A DNA stretch of 64,000 nucleotides from Pilatotrama ljubarskyi (Eukaryota > Basidiomycota > Agaricomycetes > Polyporales > Polyporaceae): NCBI GenBank assembly GCA_022385805.1, contig MU277684.1:31333-95332 (forward strand). The letters run 5' to 3'. A program made the position numbers and the translations under genes. Shown piece by piece: positions 10,818 through 26,489 of the stretch (positions are counted from its first letter, which is position 1; every line of letters starts with the position of its first letter). The notes beneath the pieces are model-generated. The model made no database searches. It was not told where the DNA came from and saw nothing but the letters and a program-made list of their open reading frames with translations.

Positions 10818-12048
10818 CTACTCGAGTAGTTGCTCTATCAGATGGGCCTCGACCTCTTCTTGACGATGCTCAGTGTTGCGCTTCCTTTTCGGCAAGAGCT
10901 GAACCCGTCGCGTTCTCTGAAGCTCCAAGCCCTGATCTCCGAAGTAGCGGCCTGCCTCAAAGCTCCAGCTGTCCACGCAACGCGGCCAAATGGCTATGCC
11001 TTGAAGATACTCCCGCAACTGACCATCAACCTCTGATCCGAAGGAAGGGACGTGTTCTAGTCCCTGGATGAACTGCTTGGCGAGGTCGTTGTAGAAAAGA
11101 GTAACCCAGACCATGGCGCCGTCCAGGTCCATGCCACGCTCGCGCATGACGACCGTCAGGAGATTGTACTGATCGTTCTCGGTGGCTTGCTCTCTATTGT
11201 ATGAAACCACGTCCTAATCCGTCGTACGTTCAGTATCGTCCGCGCATCCCAGTGAAAGAGATCCGACGCACATTGATAGCGGTGAGCATGTCGACGATAG
11301 TCGCCCTAAGCTCAACGATGCGTGGGTGATAAAATACCTCGTCGGGGATGCTAAGATGCAGTTCGCATGGGGAAAGAGCCGGAAGGCCACCGTTATTGTC
11401 TCGGCGAATCTCGATGAACTCCCCGATTGTGCGCGTCGCCCCAGTACACCGGTCTACAGCCTGCAGAACTACGGACTCCACCCAGTTCGTGAGGTCCCTG
11501 AGAAAATGTGAGGTGGCTTCCGGCGTATCTGTCCGCAGGCCACGTTCCGCGAACCTGGAATGATAATCAGCATCACGTTGCGGCTACTACTCCTTTGCTC
11601 GACGCACTGTCTGACAATCTCCCCGAGGACAACTTCTCCTGAAGGACGGGGCTTGTGCGGATGGTGCACTGCGTCGATGACAATATCGGCCGTCTCCCTG
11701 ACGGCAGGCGCAGCCTCTACGTCCGTGTACTCGTCGATGACAAAGAACAAGTTCATCAGATCCATGCCGGTCCTCAGTTGCTCTGATGATCGCCACGCTA
11801 TAAGTGAGCGGATGCGTGATGATTCGCATATCGTGTAACGTACCTCGAGAGACATCGGGGTACCCCAAGGCGGCGAGAAGTCCAAATTCGCCCTTCTCGA
11901 ACGCGAGTTGAGACTCGGGAGTGAAGGGTGCAAACGACCTTATCCATGCAGTCGATTCGGCGGCTACTTCCTCGTAGAGGGGATGTAACCTGCGTTGCCA
12001 CGGCCAGTTCGCCATGAAGTCCGGGAGGCAGAGGGTTTTTTGAGCCAT
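10818..12048 (-). CDS. Sesquiterpene synthase STS2 (intact)
   Basis: Close paralogue of STS1 with identical intron positions and the same lengths for its first three exons: 12048-11844, 11782-11608, 11554-11272 and 11213-10818, giving 352 residues. It begins [20 protein letters not shown], carries [14 protein letters not shown] (Asp-rich motif DEYTD intact) and [11 protein letters not shown] (Asn, Ser, Glu intact across the exon 3/4 junction), then [15 protein letters not shown] with the Arg-Tyr pair. Expected to ionise and cyclise farnesyl diphosphate; product unknown. Matching exon structure and high identity show a recent tandem duplication with STS1. STS3 and STS4 further right share the same intron sites and belong to the same expansion. 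A TATA-like TATTTAA on the minus strand (12131-12137) lies about 83 nt upstream of the start. Confidence 0.95.
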
Positions 12049-12130
12049 GTATGGAATGCTTTGCGCTCGTCTTTGTCCCTCTTGTGAGTTGGCGCGAGGA
12101 TGGCGATGGAATCGATGCATGCCCTGGTCC

Positions 12131-12137
12131 TTAAATA
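12131..12137 (-). promoter_or_regulatory. TATA-like box of STS2
   Basis: TATTTAA on the minus strand, about 83 nt upstream of the STS2 start codon, a usual distance for a fungal core promoter. Position and sequence only. Confidence 0.45.
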
Positions 12138-12971
12138 CATGAGTACCAGTACCAGCCAGCAGCGCGGCAGTGGCTGTTGGGTTCGAATGTCTGGTAGAGC
12201 GCACTGCACCCTGTATCATGCGACGCCGCGAAAGCCATTCTACGCCCGCACGACGTCAGCGAATCGAGCAGCGACGCCAGATTCTTGGTCCTATTGCCAA
12301 TGAGGGGGGAGGAGAGTTCACGCTGGGGACGGCGGGGCGTAATAGAGACGCCGACTCGACGTCGGAACGCCGGTCGGAGCACCACTGCTTCCAAAGGAGA
12401 CCTCACTGCGAAAGACATCTCTTGAATTTAACCCCGGAGCCCTGACATGACTTTTCTGTACGAGATAGGAACGAAAGGGAACATGAGAGCCTTGACCAAC
12501 GGCACATTCCTCGCGATCGCTCGTGTGTGCGGTTCCAGGAACGAGGGGATATTAGGTGCCTACATCTTCAGTGACACTGCTGCCAGCTGAGGAGCCACTG
12601 AAGGTGGGGATAGCGTGCTCCAGGCCAGGTTTCCGGATACGGGCTGTAAGATGCAGAACGTGCACTCAAAGGTGAGTCGCCCGGGATCGTCGACGCAGGA
12701 CGGAGGAGTATCGCTCTGGCCCGAGACGAAGCGCTGTATCATGGCCGCCCCGGCCTCGAGTTGGTGCAAGTACGCTGCACCTTAAAGCGGTTAAAAACAA
12801 GACAGCTCGCCAGAAGATACGACCTCACGATGCAAGCGTCGCAAGGCAAGGCAGCTTTGTTCAACGTTCCTTGGTGAGGAGCTGTGGGTGCCCGGGTGCA
12901 TCCGGGGTAGGCTCGCAAGCCAGCCTCTCGTTCAGCGGAAGAAAACCGCCCTTTGAAGAGAGGCTGGACCT

Positions 12972-13280
12972 ACTTGTGAGAGGGGGTGCAGAGGTCCTTC
13001 GGAGTTTGAATCACTTTCGTAGCGCTCTCTCACCCACTGAGCTGCTTCGCAAAAACGCTAGATGGATTGATTTGGTATGCTAAGCGTGGTCAGATGGGTC
13101 ACGTCGTTTTTCAGGTGCACCTCGCGCTGAGATGCGAGCGCAGAGGCTTCAGCTACAAGGCAGTTTGAAGGCCGTCGAAACGAGCTGATTAGGCGCCTGT
13201 GTGTTCCTCCCTTTGGAATTGAGATTCCGACGTTCCCACGGGCGACCTCTGCTGCTCTGCAGGTACCCCCTCTCACAAGT
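12972..13280. repeat. Imperfect inverted repeat with tRNA/SINE-like promoter boxes
   Basis: The 25-nt left end at 12972-12996 (ACTTGTGAGAGGGGGTGC then AGAGGTC) reappears inverted at 13244-13280, interrupted there by a 12-nt insertion. On the minus strand just inside the left end, 13048-13021 contains GCTCAGTGGGTGAGAGAGC, like a tRNA D-arm or A box, and 13012-13001 contains GATTCAAACTCC, like a B box. No full tRNA can be folded, as the anticodon and T stems do not pair. It could be a SINE fragment or the ends of a decayed DNA element. No clear target duplication seen. Confidence 0.35.
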
Positions 13281-13283
13281 CGT

Positions 13284-13310
13284 TCACTCACTCACTCACT
13301 CACTCACTCT
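13284..13310 (+). repeat. TCAC microsatellite
   Basis: Six uninterrupted TCAC units followed by TCT, directly after the right end of the inverted repeat. It might be the simple-repeat tail of a SINE-like element, or independent slippage. Confidence 0.9.
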
Positions 13311-13820
13311 AGCCTACACCCGGGGCTACCGTGCTCACCCATCTTGGAGTGCATCTTTCCTGCGATGGTCAGTCAAGCACTGCATGACGGAATATGAGCG
13401 CCCTTTATGATGCTGTTCCAATTGCAAGATTCGATAGTCATGCACCAACCGCACGGTTACTAGGGTCCGCAAGTCAAGTCAATACTCCTTGCCCTGCAAT
13501 TACGGAGAGATGTGGATGCCCTGGCGCATTCGGGGCTATTCATGTCATTGCTCACGCCATCTCTGGTACCCGTGTGCATACCTTCTCAATCGCGAGCGCC
13601 CCGATTCTAGCCCTATGCACACCCGAGATGATGAGCTCAATTGAACTGGATCATTATACCGAAACTCGTCTCGAGAACAAGAGCCATATCAATACGGTAG
13701 CAGCCACGCTTCCTGCAAGAGCCTTCGCGCGGTCTTCGCTCCGCGTCCAGCCCCGCGTCCACTCACGTCTCCGCCTTCGCCCACCACTCCTCGTTCTCGG
13801 ATCTAGACGGAGTCCTGGAA

Positions 13821-15141
13821 TCACAAGCATTGGGAGTAGTAGTCTGTGCGAGCGCGCGTCAGCAAGTCCTCGTATCGTGCCACGGGGCTGGGCGAAAGCG
13901 GACGTACCGTTTTGGGCCGTGCAAGTGAAGGGCGACTGGCACGCGGTGGGGCCGGTGTAGCCGATTCCACCGCACTGGCCGAACTGAGTGACGGTGCCGG
14001 CCTGAGCGGGGGAGGACGTGGTCGGCGGCTTGGGTGCGCTCGTCGTCGGGGCAGCGGGGGCGGACGTCTGCATCCTCTGTCAGCACGTTGCTGGTCTAGA
14101 ACATCTGGTGTCGGACTCACCGGGGCCGGCGGCGGGGGAGCGGGGGCGCCAGTGCCGCTGCCGTAGAGCGGGGGGCCGGGGATGATGTAAGTGCTCTGGG
14201 ACTCAGCGGCCTGAGTGTAGAGGTTGGTGGTCACTGGAAGGAGCGTCAGCAAGCATGTTCATACTGGACGCCAAGACAGGAGCACTCACGGCCGGGGTCG
14301 CTGTTGCTGTATGCGCCGGGGAAGGAGACCAGCTCGTCCGCGGTGGGCGCACGGCTGCCGCCGCCGGTGATCTGGATCTGCGCGCACTCGGGGTAGAACT
14401 GCGCGGGGAGCGAGTGGAGCGCGATCGTCTCGAAGCGGATGAGGTAGTTGCCCGAGGGGACGCTCGACGGGATCGTGGTCGTCCAGGACGAGTTCTGGTC
14501 GATCATCTTGCCCGCGCCCCAGTAGCCCTTGGCGATCGTGCCCGAGAGCAGACCGGCCTCGTCGATCTTGAACTGCGCGAGTGGGGTGGTGTGTCAGCGA
14601 TGCTCTTGGGTGGTGGGAGGAGAGATGGGGCTACTCACCCACTTGAGGGAGTTCGCGTTCACGCCAGTGCAGGTCGAGCCGGGGCACTGAGCGAGGTAGG
14701 TGAGCATGGGGCCGTACGGGTGCGGCCAGACCTGGTTCCAGTAGGCGGTGATGGCAGAGCCGGCCTTGACGGCGGCAGTCAACTGGAGAGCACCAGAGGT
14801 GCCGTCGTCGTTGCAGGCGATCTGGGGATCAGTCGCGTCCGTGATGGGGTTGCTGTTCACGAAGACTGCTGTCAGACACCTTGCCCATATGTTATGCGAG
14901 TGTCTGTACGCACTAGGTAGACCAGGGGCGCTGGATGGTGGTCTGGCCGACCGGGCTGTTGTAGGGCTATGCGCATGGCCAGTCAGTGTCTCTGATCAAC
15001 CTAGCTACGGTGCGATTAGATACTCACAGCCCATCCTTGGTACCAGCTGCCCGCGTTGGAGTACGCGAGGACACCGCCGTGGGCGAGGACCTTCGGGAGA
15101 GCGGCCGAGGCAATAGCGACGAGGGCGGTGAAGGCGAACAT
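13821..15141 (-). CDS. AA9 lytic polysaccharide monooxygenase with C-terminal CBM1
   Basis: Secreted copper enzyme that oxidatively cleaves cellulose or related glucans, using an external electron donor. The start at 15141 gives a signal peptide ([20 protein letters not shown]) followed directly by H-G-G-V, so the mature protein starts with the copper-brace histidine. The second copper histidine is in [17 protein letters not shown], and the axial tyrosine is in [12 protein letters not shown]. Other family pieces: [68 protein letters not shown] Pro/Thr/Ser linker (APPPPAPV..., [17 protein letters not shown]) leads to a 33-residue carbohydrate-binding module family 1: [17 protein letters not shown] to NDYYSQCL with its four cysteines and aromatic face, split by an intron before the last eight residues. 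The stop is TGA at 13821-13823. At least six short introns. A TATA-like GTATTTAAG is about 75 nt upstream. Probably induced during growth on cellulose, by family habit. Confidence 0.95.
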
Positions 15142-17899
15142 CTCGCGAGCTAGTAGCTGAGGAGCCTGTGTGAGAGCTGGTAGCTTGCAGAAACCCTCGC
15201 CCCGCCCCCCACCTCTTAAATACGCCCCTCGGGCCCATACAGCGGCACGATAGGAACTTTTGCTGAAGTCTGCTGCTGACAACGACGGCGTGCCGTAGAA
15301 GCTGGTCACCAGCCGACCGATAGCGTGTGGCAGGCTCGACGGCTGAATGCGCGCATCCGACTGGTCTGCAGGTGGGGGAAGAGGCGAGCAACCGGAGATT
15401 CAGCGGGGTGCGGGGTCATGCTCGCGCGCGGGGTTGAACTGCGAAGCCCCGGGGCCAGGAACGGAACGCGCATGAAGCGCGGAGTGCGAGCGTATGACGC
15501 GTCGAGGCTGCGTGCGTTGGCAGGGTCGCTCGGAGATGGCTGAGGGCGAGGGGAAAGTGCGAGGGAGGAAGGCGCAGGGGTGATGGGCGTCGGGATATCC
15601 TCGCGGGGTATATCCGACGTTTATGTGCTTCGAGCTACGAGGTGATCCACGTGGGAGACAGGATCCTGGAAGGTACTGTTCACGGTAAACGTCAAGAGAC
15701 AACAATAGGTGCAGTTATTGAGGAGCTGGCGAACTATTGAGATATTGAACCCGATTCCACTCGGCCAAGGATTCAGATGTCAAGAGGGCCAAGTTCCCCC
15801 TTAAACACCATGCATAATGTCTGCATAATAATAGCACTGCCGGAGCGTGACCTGTATGTCAGCTATTCAGTCGGATATGTTGTCGGGAGGACGTCGGTGC
15901 GGTCCGAGATGTGGACAATGGTGTGCGCTGGGGACTTACGAGAGACGTCGTCGCCAAACCTTCCAGGCACAATATCGTTCAAGAATAGCGAGGGCATGTT
16001 GACCTAGTAGGGCGCCCGACGCGTGTACGATTTCGACAGAATGTCACGGCACATTGACGTGTCGGCTAGTGCAACAGCCACATACTCAAGCCGCCGAATG
16101 ACATCCATCCTGTATCTGGAGACGAGCCGCCGAAGAGGCTATAAACAGCTCTTTCAACCGAGGATGAGTAGCATTGCTCGACGATACTCACTTCCTCTGC
16201 GAGTGTCGAGGAGCAATGTGATTCGCCGAACGCTCGGCCGGAGACATGGCGGAAACAACGGTACCGGTGGCAATCTTTCGTTCAGACCCAAGATTTCGTG
16301 GATCAGTGCTGATTGGACAGTCTGAGGTCCAACAAGGAGTGCATATGCTCACGCTATCACGGCACCGCTACGAATCGCGAGTGATATAGCACATCGAGGT
16401 CTCATGTAGACAGAAGGGACGGACTCACCTCGTCAGGTTGCGCGCCCGCACACGCAATGCGCGACATGATCAACGCGCCACGTTGACGATGGGTCAGCAA
16501 CTTTGCAACCGTGCATGGCTGCGGGCCATCGTTGGGACACGTCGGTCGGTGACACTATGAGATGGCGACCGCAGCGAGGGCCTGTAGACTGAAGCGTGCA
16601 GGATGCAGCAGATCTGCAACCCGGAGCCCAGCCGATGTTTCTGATCGGATCCAAACGACAGTGTTATGACACACACATAACCGCGCTGGGAGCCATGGTT
16701 CATCCGTTCACGACCGGTGATCAATGGCAGACGTTGCACTCGTCCTCCGCGCAAGGATGTGTGCTGGGTGAGTGACTGTTAACCAAACATTCTCTGCGAA
16801 GGAGATAAGTGAGCGAAAGGGGAATGCCATAGAATCGGGATCGAATGAGCTCGCCAGCTCGTCTGAGAGCATATGACGTGCAGGCTTACTTTGTCATGTT
16901 GCGCTGGGGTGAATTCGAGTGTTGTACCTGACTTGCGGCCCAGCAGGAGAGGCCATCAGATGCAGCAGGACCGCGACTGGAATCCCTCACAGGACAGGCA
17001 AGTCGATGTGGAACCGGGTTGATGAATACCGGCGAGGTACTGTCTATGCTGTCGTGTCCGTTCGCGACTGCCGCTGTGAGAGAATTAATGAGGTACCGGT
17101 GGTCCATGTGGTACTTGGTGGTTCAAGACGTGTGAAAAACGTCAGTCGGGGACAAGCGCAAGGGAGGAGGCGGTGCAAACATCAACGGGACACTCTAGCG
17201 AACACGAACAGCTGTCCTAAGTATCACAGGTCGCAGCGGTAAAGACGACAACGTTATGCGACGATGGCCTGGTATCGCTCTAGTGCTCGTCAGATGCCAT
17301 CGCGAAGCAGGCGGCACGCATGGGTTCCTCGAGGACGGTCGAAGAGAGGTTGGGATGGATGGAACAGGAAGGAGGGCCGTCTACGGCGTTGTGGCGTTCC
17401 GTCAGTAGGTTCTGCCTAGCGGCTGTGGATGCTCGAAGACGTCCGATGGAACGAAGGTGGAGGGTATCTCAGACCGCCAGCGGTGCTGCTGGCGGTGATA
17501 GCGGCTTCCATCAGCAGCGCCGAAGGCAAGTCGAGGCGCGTTCCCCGCCTGCCCGAGCAATCAAGAGCGAGGCTAAACCCCGTCCTACGCGGCGTTCGCA
17601 GCGGTAGGGCCGACGAAGCTGAGCACGAGTGATATGACAAGTGACGGTCGTTCTTGCACGTAAAAGGGCGTCGAGGGCAGGGGAAGACGAACAGCAGCGG
17701 TCATCTGACGATCAGAGGGTCCGTGAGCTGGCACTGCCTCGCAGGTCGCACTGGATCCGGCCCTCGCTGGCTGCGGTTGACGTTGGACGTGCAGCATGAG
17801 ACGACTGTCGAGACCAGACATAAGTACGTCCTGGCGGAGAGGACCTGACCTGGGCCTGAGATTGGAGGACGATTAGGGTGTCCGCTAGCCGAGCGCCGT
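15142..17899. other. 2.8-kb gene-poor stretch left of the MITE
   Basis: Starts with the AA9 promoter, whose TATA-like site is listed separately. Several frames of 60-110 codons occur on both strands. The best candidate is a minus-strand exon-like segment near 15950-16000 (MPSLFLNDIVPGRFGDDVS, followed by a GTAAGT donor) but no partner exon was recognised. No RNA gene or repeat apparent besides the MITE that follows. Confidence 0.4.
15214..15222 (-). promoter_or_regulatory. TATA-like box of the AA9 gene
   Basis: GTATTTAAG on the minus strand, about 75 nt upstream of the AA9 start codon and in a GC-rich context. Position and sequence only. Confidence 0.5.
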
Positions 17900-17907
17900 T
17901 AATGAAC
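17900..17907 (+). repeat. Left 8-bp target site duplication of the MITE
   Basis: TAATGAAC, repeated exactly at 18262-18269 on the other side of the element. Confidence 0.9.
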
Positions 17908-17928
17908 AGGACCCCTGACAATGGTAGG
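17908..17928 (+). repeat. Left terminal inverted repeat of the MITE
   Basis: 21 bp, an exact reverse complement of the right end at 18241-18261. Confidence 0.95.
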
Positions 17929-18240
17929 GGAACCCTCTTCAGCAATTTCGAAAATCTGGAGAAAATGTCCAGACATCAAATCGCCCTCTTCCGCCATAAA
18001 TGTCCGGATTTGATGAGGCATTGACCCATTTTTTTCGCCGGAAATGTCCGGTCAAAGTGCTGAGGCTTCCGGCGCTTCCGGCCTTCACGGGCGCTAAATC
18101 CCTCAGAGCCCTCCGAGCGGTCGGTTTGTCCGGTATTCTCAGAGGGTTCCTGGCGGATTTAGCCAGGTTTTTGTCCGGACTGGAAGAGGCATAGGGGGTC
18201 CGGGACCCCCCATTTTGTCCGGTCATGTCCTGAAGGTCCG

Positions 18241-18261
18241 CCTACCATTGTCAGGGGTCCT
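18241..18261 (-). repeat. Right terminal inverted repeat of the MITE
   Basis: 21 bp, an exact reverse complement of the left end at 17908-17928. Confidence 0.95.
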
Positions 18262-18269
18262 TAATGAAC
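18262..18269 (+). repeat. Right 8-bp target site duplication of the MITE
   Basis: TAATGAAC, identical to 17900-17907. Confidence 0.9.
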
Positions 18270-18474
18270 TCGCCTCTCCCGGGGCGGCGTTCTAACCAAA
18301 AAAGGCAGGAGTGCAGCCCTCCGACGGGCGTCTACGTGGGGCAAGGACGAGGCCGAGGCGGTAGACGCCGGGTAAGCTTTTTGACCGTCTCGGTCGACTT
18401 CCGCGCGCTCCTCATTCCTCCCTCCACTCGTCCCCGCCCCCTCGCGCCCTCTCTTCCCAGCGACAACCGCACAC

Positions 18475-20426
18475 ATGCAAGACTCCTCAGCGCACCTCTC
18501 AGACTCCCCAATGGCTCCCCCTCAAAGGCGAAACATGCGGGCGTTGTTGGTTCGGATACGTTCCAAGCTGTGAGTACTTTGTGCTTTCAGTTGCTTGCCT
18601 TCAGCAGATATCACTTCTCCGCCAAGTCCCATCTCCTTGACTTTGGCGACCCCTGCTCCACCTCAGGGCTGCTCGAGAAGGTTGAGCAAGAGGGACCGTA
18701 CACAATAAGAGAGCGCGCGGAGCAAACCGCTCGATGAGCTGTCCGTGTGAACACTCGCGACTCTGCCGCAACGCATGTTTTTGTCTTGCCTCCCAAGCAT
18801 TTCCACCGAGGTGGCGCAGGAGAGCAAGAGGGAGCGTCTTGCCAGAGCCCAATGCTTGCCTGACACAGCGATGCTGACCATGTCTCCAGACGCCGCACAA
18901 AGATCCAGGAGCCCGAACCCGTCCGCATACGGTTACCCTTCATTCCCCCCGAACTGTGGGGAATCATCATCCAACACGCGTGCCTATTCAACCATGACCC
19001 GCTCGACACCTCCCATGAGCTCTCCTTCCTCGAGTCGCCTTCTACACAGCTCGCCACATACCGCGCAAGCATGGCCACCAAGAAGAGCCTCTCGCTCGTC
19101 TCCAAGCAGTGGAACGCCCTCACCCGCAGTTTCCTCTACGAGTTCGTCTGGATAAGCCGGGCCGCCCAGGCGAAAGCCCTAGCGCGCACCCTCCTGATGG
19201 AGTACGTCGAGAACCTCCCGTCGAGCGGCAAGCATATTCGGAGGCTCCATATCGAGACGCCCGCGCTCGAGCGCTGTGCGCCCGCCGACCTCCGCACGAT
19301 CCTCGACTACTCACCACACCTCTACATCTACTCGGACCACCACAGCGTACAACGGAGTGTGTACGACGACTCACCCGACCCCCGGTGTAGCCCGGAGGAG
19401 ATTCTCAAGCTCGTAGTCCACCCGAAGATCCGAAGACTGAGCTGGACCAGCTACGACGATGTGCCGTTCGAGCTCCGGATGGCTCCTCTCGGCAGCAACC
19501 TCACCACCCGGCTCGAGTATCTCGAGCTCTCCTCGCGCTCCCCCAGCCTCCCCAACCTGAGCACCATCCTCTCCGGTTCGTCCTCCTCTTCTAGCAGCGA
19601 TTTCGGGCACCTCCAGATGAACGTCCAACTACCGGCTCTGCGCGCTCTGAAGGTCTCGCTCGACAACAATACCTTTGCCGTCCTCGCCTCCTGGGACATG
19701 CCTAGCCTGACGAACCTCTCCGTGATGTCATCCGACTTCAGCTACACGGGCGAGGGCTTCTCGCGCTTCTTCCAGGCACACGGCGCGAAGCTCACCCAGC
19801 TCGAGCTCGGGCACTCGTCATCCGCGCTCGAGGAGTACTACCTCACCACTCCACAGCACCTCCTCGTCCTCCAGCAGCAGAACCAGAACCAGCAGCAGCC
19901 CGCCATACCGCTCGCCGAGTGGTGCCCGAACCTCCGCGAGTTCATATGCTCCGCCGACGCCGAGTGGCATTGGCAGAGCCCCGACTGGATCGCGCCGCAC
20001 ATCCTCCTCCCGTCCCACCCGCGTGTCGAGCTCATCGGCATTCGCGACATCGACACACGCCTGCTCGAGGACCCGATGACGCCCCTTGACGCACGCGACC
20101 CGTACAGCGGCCCGGAGAGCATGGACGACAAGTTGTTCGACGCGCTGATCATGTGCGACGACGCGGACACGCCGTGCTTCCCGCTCTTCGAGCAGATCTC
20201 GTCGCTCCTGAGGCGGGACGCGTTCCCCGCGCTGCGCTTCGTGCGCGACCTGAGCGCGGAGAGCCATCAGATGCGCACGGTGCGCCCGCACCCGCGCGTG
20301 CTCCAGTTCTGGCGCAAGGTCGTGGCAAGGTGCGCGGAGCGCGGCGTGTGGTTCGAGGACTGCACGGGTGTAAACATCACGCAGCGCGCGTTGCGGCGGG
20401 CGACGCTCCCTGGGGACGCGCCCTGA
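18475..20426 (+). CDS. F-box-like / leucine-rich repeat protein
   Basis: Two exons, 18475-18569 and 18890-20426, join in phase to 543 residues. The intron is long for this genome (320 nt), so an extra small exon cannot be excluded. The N-terminal region has the F-box-like stretch RLPFIPPELWGIIIQHACLF, then SLVSKQWNALTRSFLYEFVW, a common arrangement in basidiomycete F-box proteins. The rest alternates leucine-rich strands, as in IRRLHIETPALERC, IRRLSWTSYDD, LEYLELSSRSPSLPNLSTIL, LRALKVSLDN, LTNLSVMSSDF and LTQLELGHSSSALEE. Likely a substrate receptor for an SCF (Skp1-cullin-F-box) ubiquitin ligase, the class activated by the NEDD8 encoded at 8 kb; the target is unknown. A Q/N-rich patch (QQQNQNQQQP) lies near residue 320. 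Very GC-rich coding sequence. The hAT MITE sits about 210 bp upstream of the start, inside the likely promoter. Confidence 0.75.
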
Positions 20427-21333
20427 GCGTGAGCGCGCTCCGTACGTCGATCTATGGCTCGGGTCGTTTCGGTGAAGAGGTCTTGGTTACATATGGTCCG
20501 CTCTCGGTTCTGGTTCTGGTTTCGGTTCACGACTATGCCTACGACACGTCACGACACATGCCCTCATCACCTACGTACGTACATGCACACATTCATACAT
20601 ACCACCCATACGCATCCACATACCATCATCACCACCACGTCGCATCGCATAGCACACCGCCCTCCTATCTATGTTTCTTCCTTCCTACCTCCCCTCTCCT
20701 CATCGACTGCAGAATACAAAGACACGTCTGGTTGTACATACATACCCGCATCACCCAACCCATCGCCCATCGCACCTCATGGACATCCTTTCCTCCCCCT
20801 CCTCTTTTCCTCTGGATATTCCGGCGCCTCTCTCGTTCCTCTTCCTCCTCCGTGTACACCCTCTCGTCTCCTCTCTTCTATCGTCGTCTCGAGTCATCCT
20901 CACGTCGCCGTCGTTGTCGAATCGTCGCTGCGTTCCTGCTGTCTAACCCGTCGTTGTACGCTATCAATCCGAGTCGTTTCTGTCCGCAACTGTCTGGTTG
21001 TTCCGAAGCACAGAGAGATGTCACGGTTGTGCCAGCGTTGCGACAGGCATGTTTCAAGTTAGCGTGTGGTCGGAGCTCCTGCATTTCATGGCAGGACAGG
21101 CACTTCCATCCACGAAGCTCCAGTCCAAATCTCGGTGAGAGAAAGCGGTCAATTTTGGGCCTATAATGGACGAGGATGCCATCTACGAAGACAGACGCGA
21201 AGATAAGATGTACAAGTACCGTTTTACGCCGTGATATAACATACGAACGCGAACGAATCACGGAAAATATCTACACCGAAGCAGAAAGCACGGGGAACCG
21301 AGGCGAACCAGGTGAGGTGACGATCAGGAGGGT
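20427..21333. other. Low-complexity convergent spacer
   Basis: 3' flank of the F-box gene and of SMC5. Rich in CAT/CCAT and CTC/TCC simple sequence (about 20570-20900), which creates long spurious open frames without any family features. No gene supported. Confidence 0.6.
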
Positions 21334-26228
<4,895 letters not shown>

Positions 26229-26489
26229 GGCGCAGAGGGAAGGAGAGGCACGAACGGCGGGGTGTGGAGATGGCGCTTAGGCAAGAGACGACCATCGCCT
26301 CTCCCGACGCGTCGCGCGTGTTCAGGGCAGGCTCTTTCGTAGTCTGCCCACGTGACCCGCGCCTCTCATCTTTCGCGTCCGCCGCATCAAGCTAGTGCTT
26401 GACTGCAATTGACTCGGAGAATAGAGCATATATACCCTCCTGGACCCACTGACAGGCTAATACAGCCCTTTTCATCTCATTGGGTCGGC
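26229..26489. promoter_or_regulatory. Divergent promoter between SMC5 and ITPA
   Basis: The 261 bp between two divergent start codons must hold both core promoters. An A/T-rich stretch near 26425-26440 (AGCATATATACC) could serve either gene. Confidence 0.6.

Larger units (their letters stand above)
12138..13820. other. 1.7-kb non-coding or unresolved stretch
   Basis: Left part is the STS2 upstream region. A minus-strand frame at 12560-12769 has no family features. The centre (12972-13280) is a partial inverted repeat with RNA polymerase III-like boxes and is followed by a TCAC microsatellite. A 188-codon plus-strand frame at 13394-13960 runs into the antisense of the AA9 gene and has no recognisable domain. 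Confidence 0.4.
17908..18261. mobile_element. Non-autonomous hAT-type MITE, 354 bp
   Basis: Perfect 21-bp terminal inverted repeats, 17908-17928 (AGGACCCCTGACAATGGTAG plus G) and 18241-18261, flanked by a perfect 8-bp target duplication TAATGAAC. An 8-bp duplication is the hallmark of hAT transposases. The interior has no transposase and carries five direct copies of TGTCCGG, starting at 18001, 18045, 18127, 18172 and 18216, plus a variant TGTCCAG near 17966 and a GGGTCCGGGACCCC palindrome near 18196. Such subterminal repeats are known binding sites of hAT transposases. The intact ends and duplication suggest a recent insertion. The element must be mobilised in trans; no hAT transposase lies in this window. 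Confidence 0.9.

Noticed and set aside
8879..12048. A full terpene biosynthetic cluster around STS1/STS2
   Set aside because: No P450, oxidoreductase or acyltransferase gene is recognisable nearby; the neighbours are a sugar transporter, NEDD8 and an AA9 enzyme.
13001..13050. tRNA gene on the minus strand (GCTCAGTGGGTGAGAGAGC resembles a D-arm)
   Set aside because: The acceptor, anticodon and T stems do not pair and the box spacing is too short for a tRNA; kept only as a SINE-like feature.
13394..13960. 188-codon plus-strand frame
   Set aside because: Its right half is antisense to the CBM1/linker exons of the AA9 gene and the left half has no domain.
18000..18194. 64-codon frame inside the MITE as a possible transposase remnant
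   Set aside because: It only spans the TGTCCGG repeats and lacks any hAT transposase feature.
20153..21166. 337-codon open frame on the plus strand downstream of the F-box gene
   Set aside because: First part is a shifted reading of the F-box coding sequence and the rest is low-complexity spacer; no family features.
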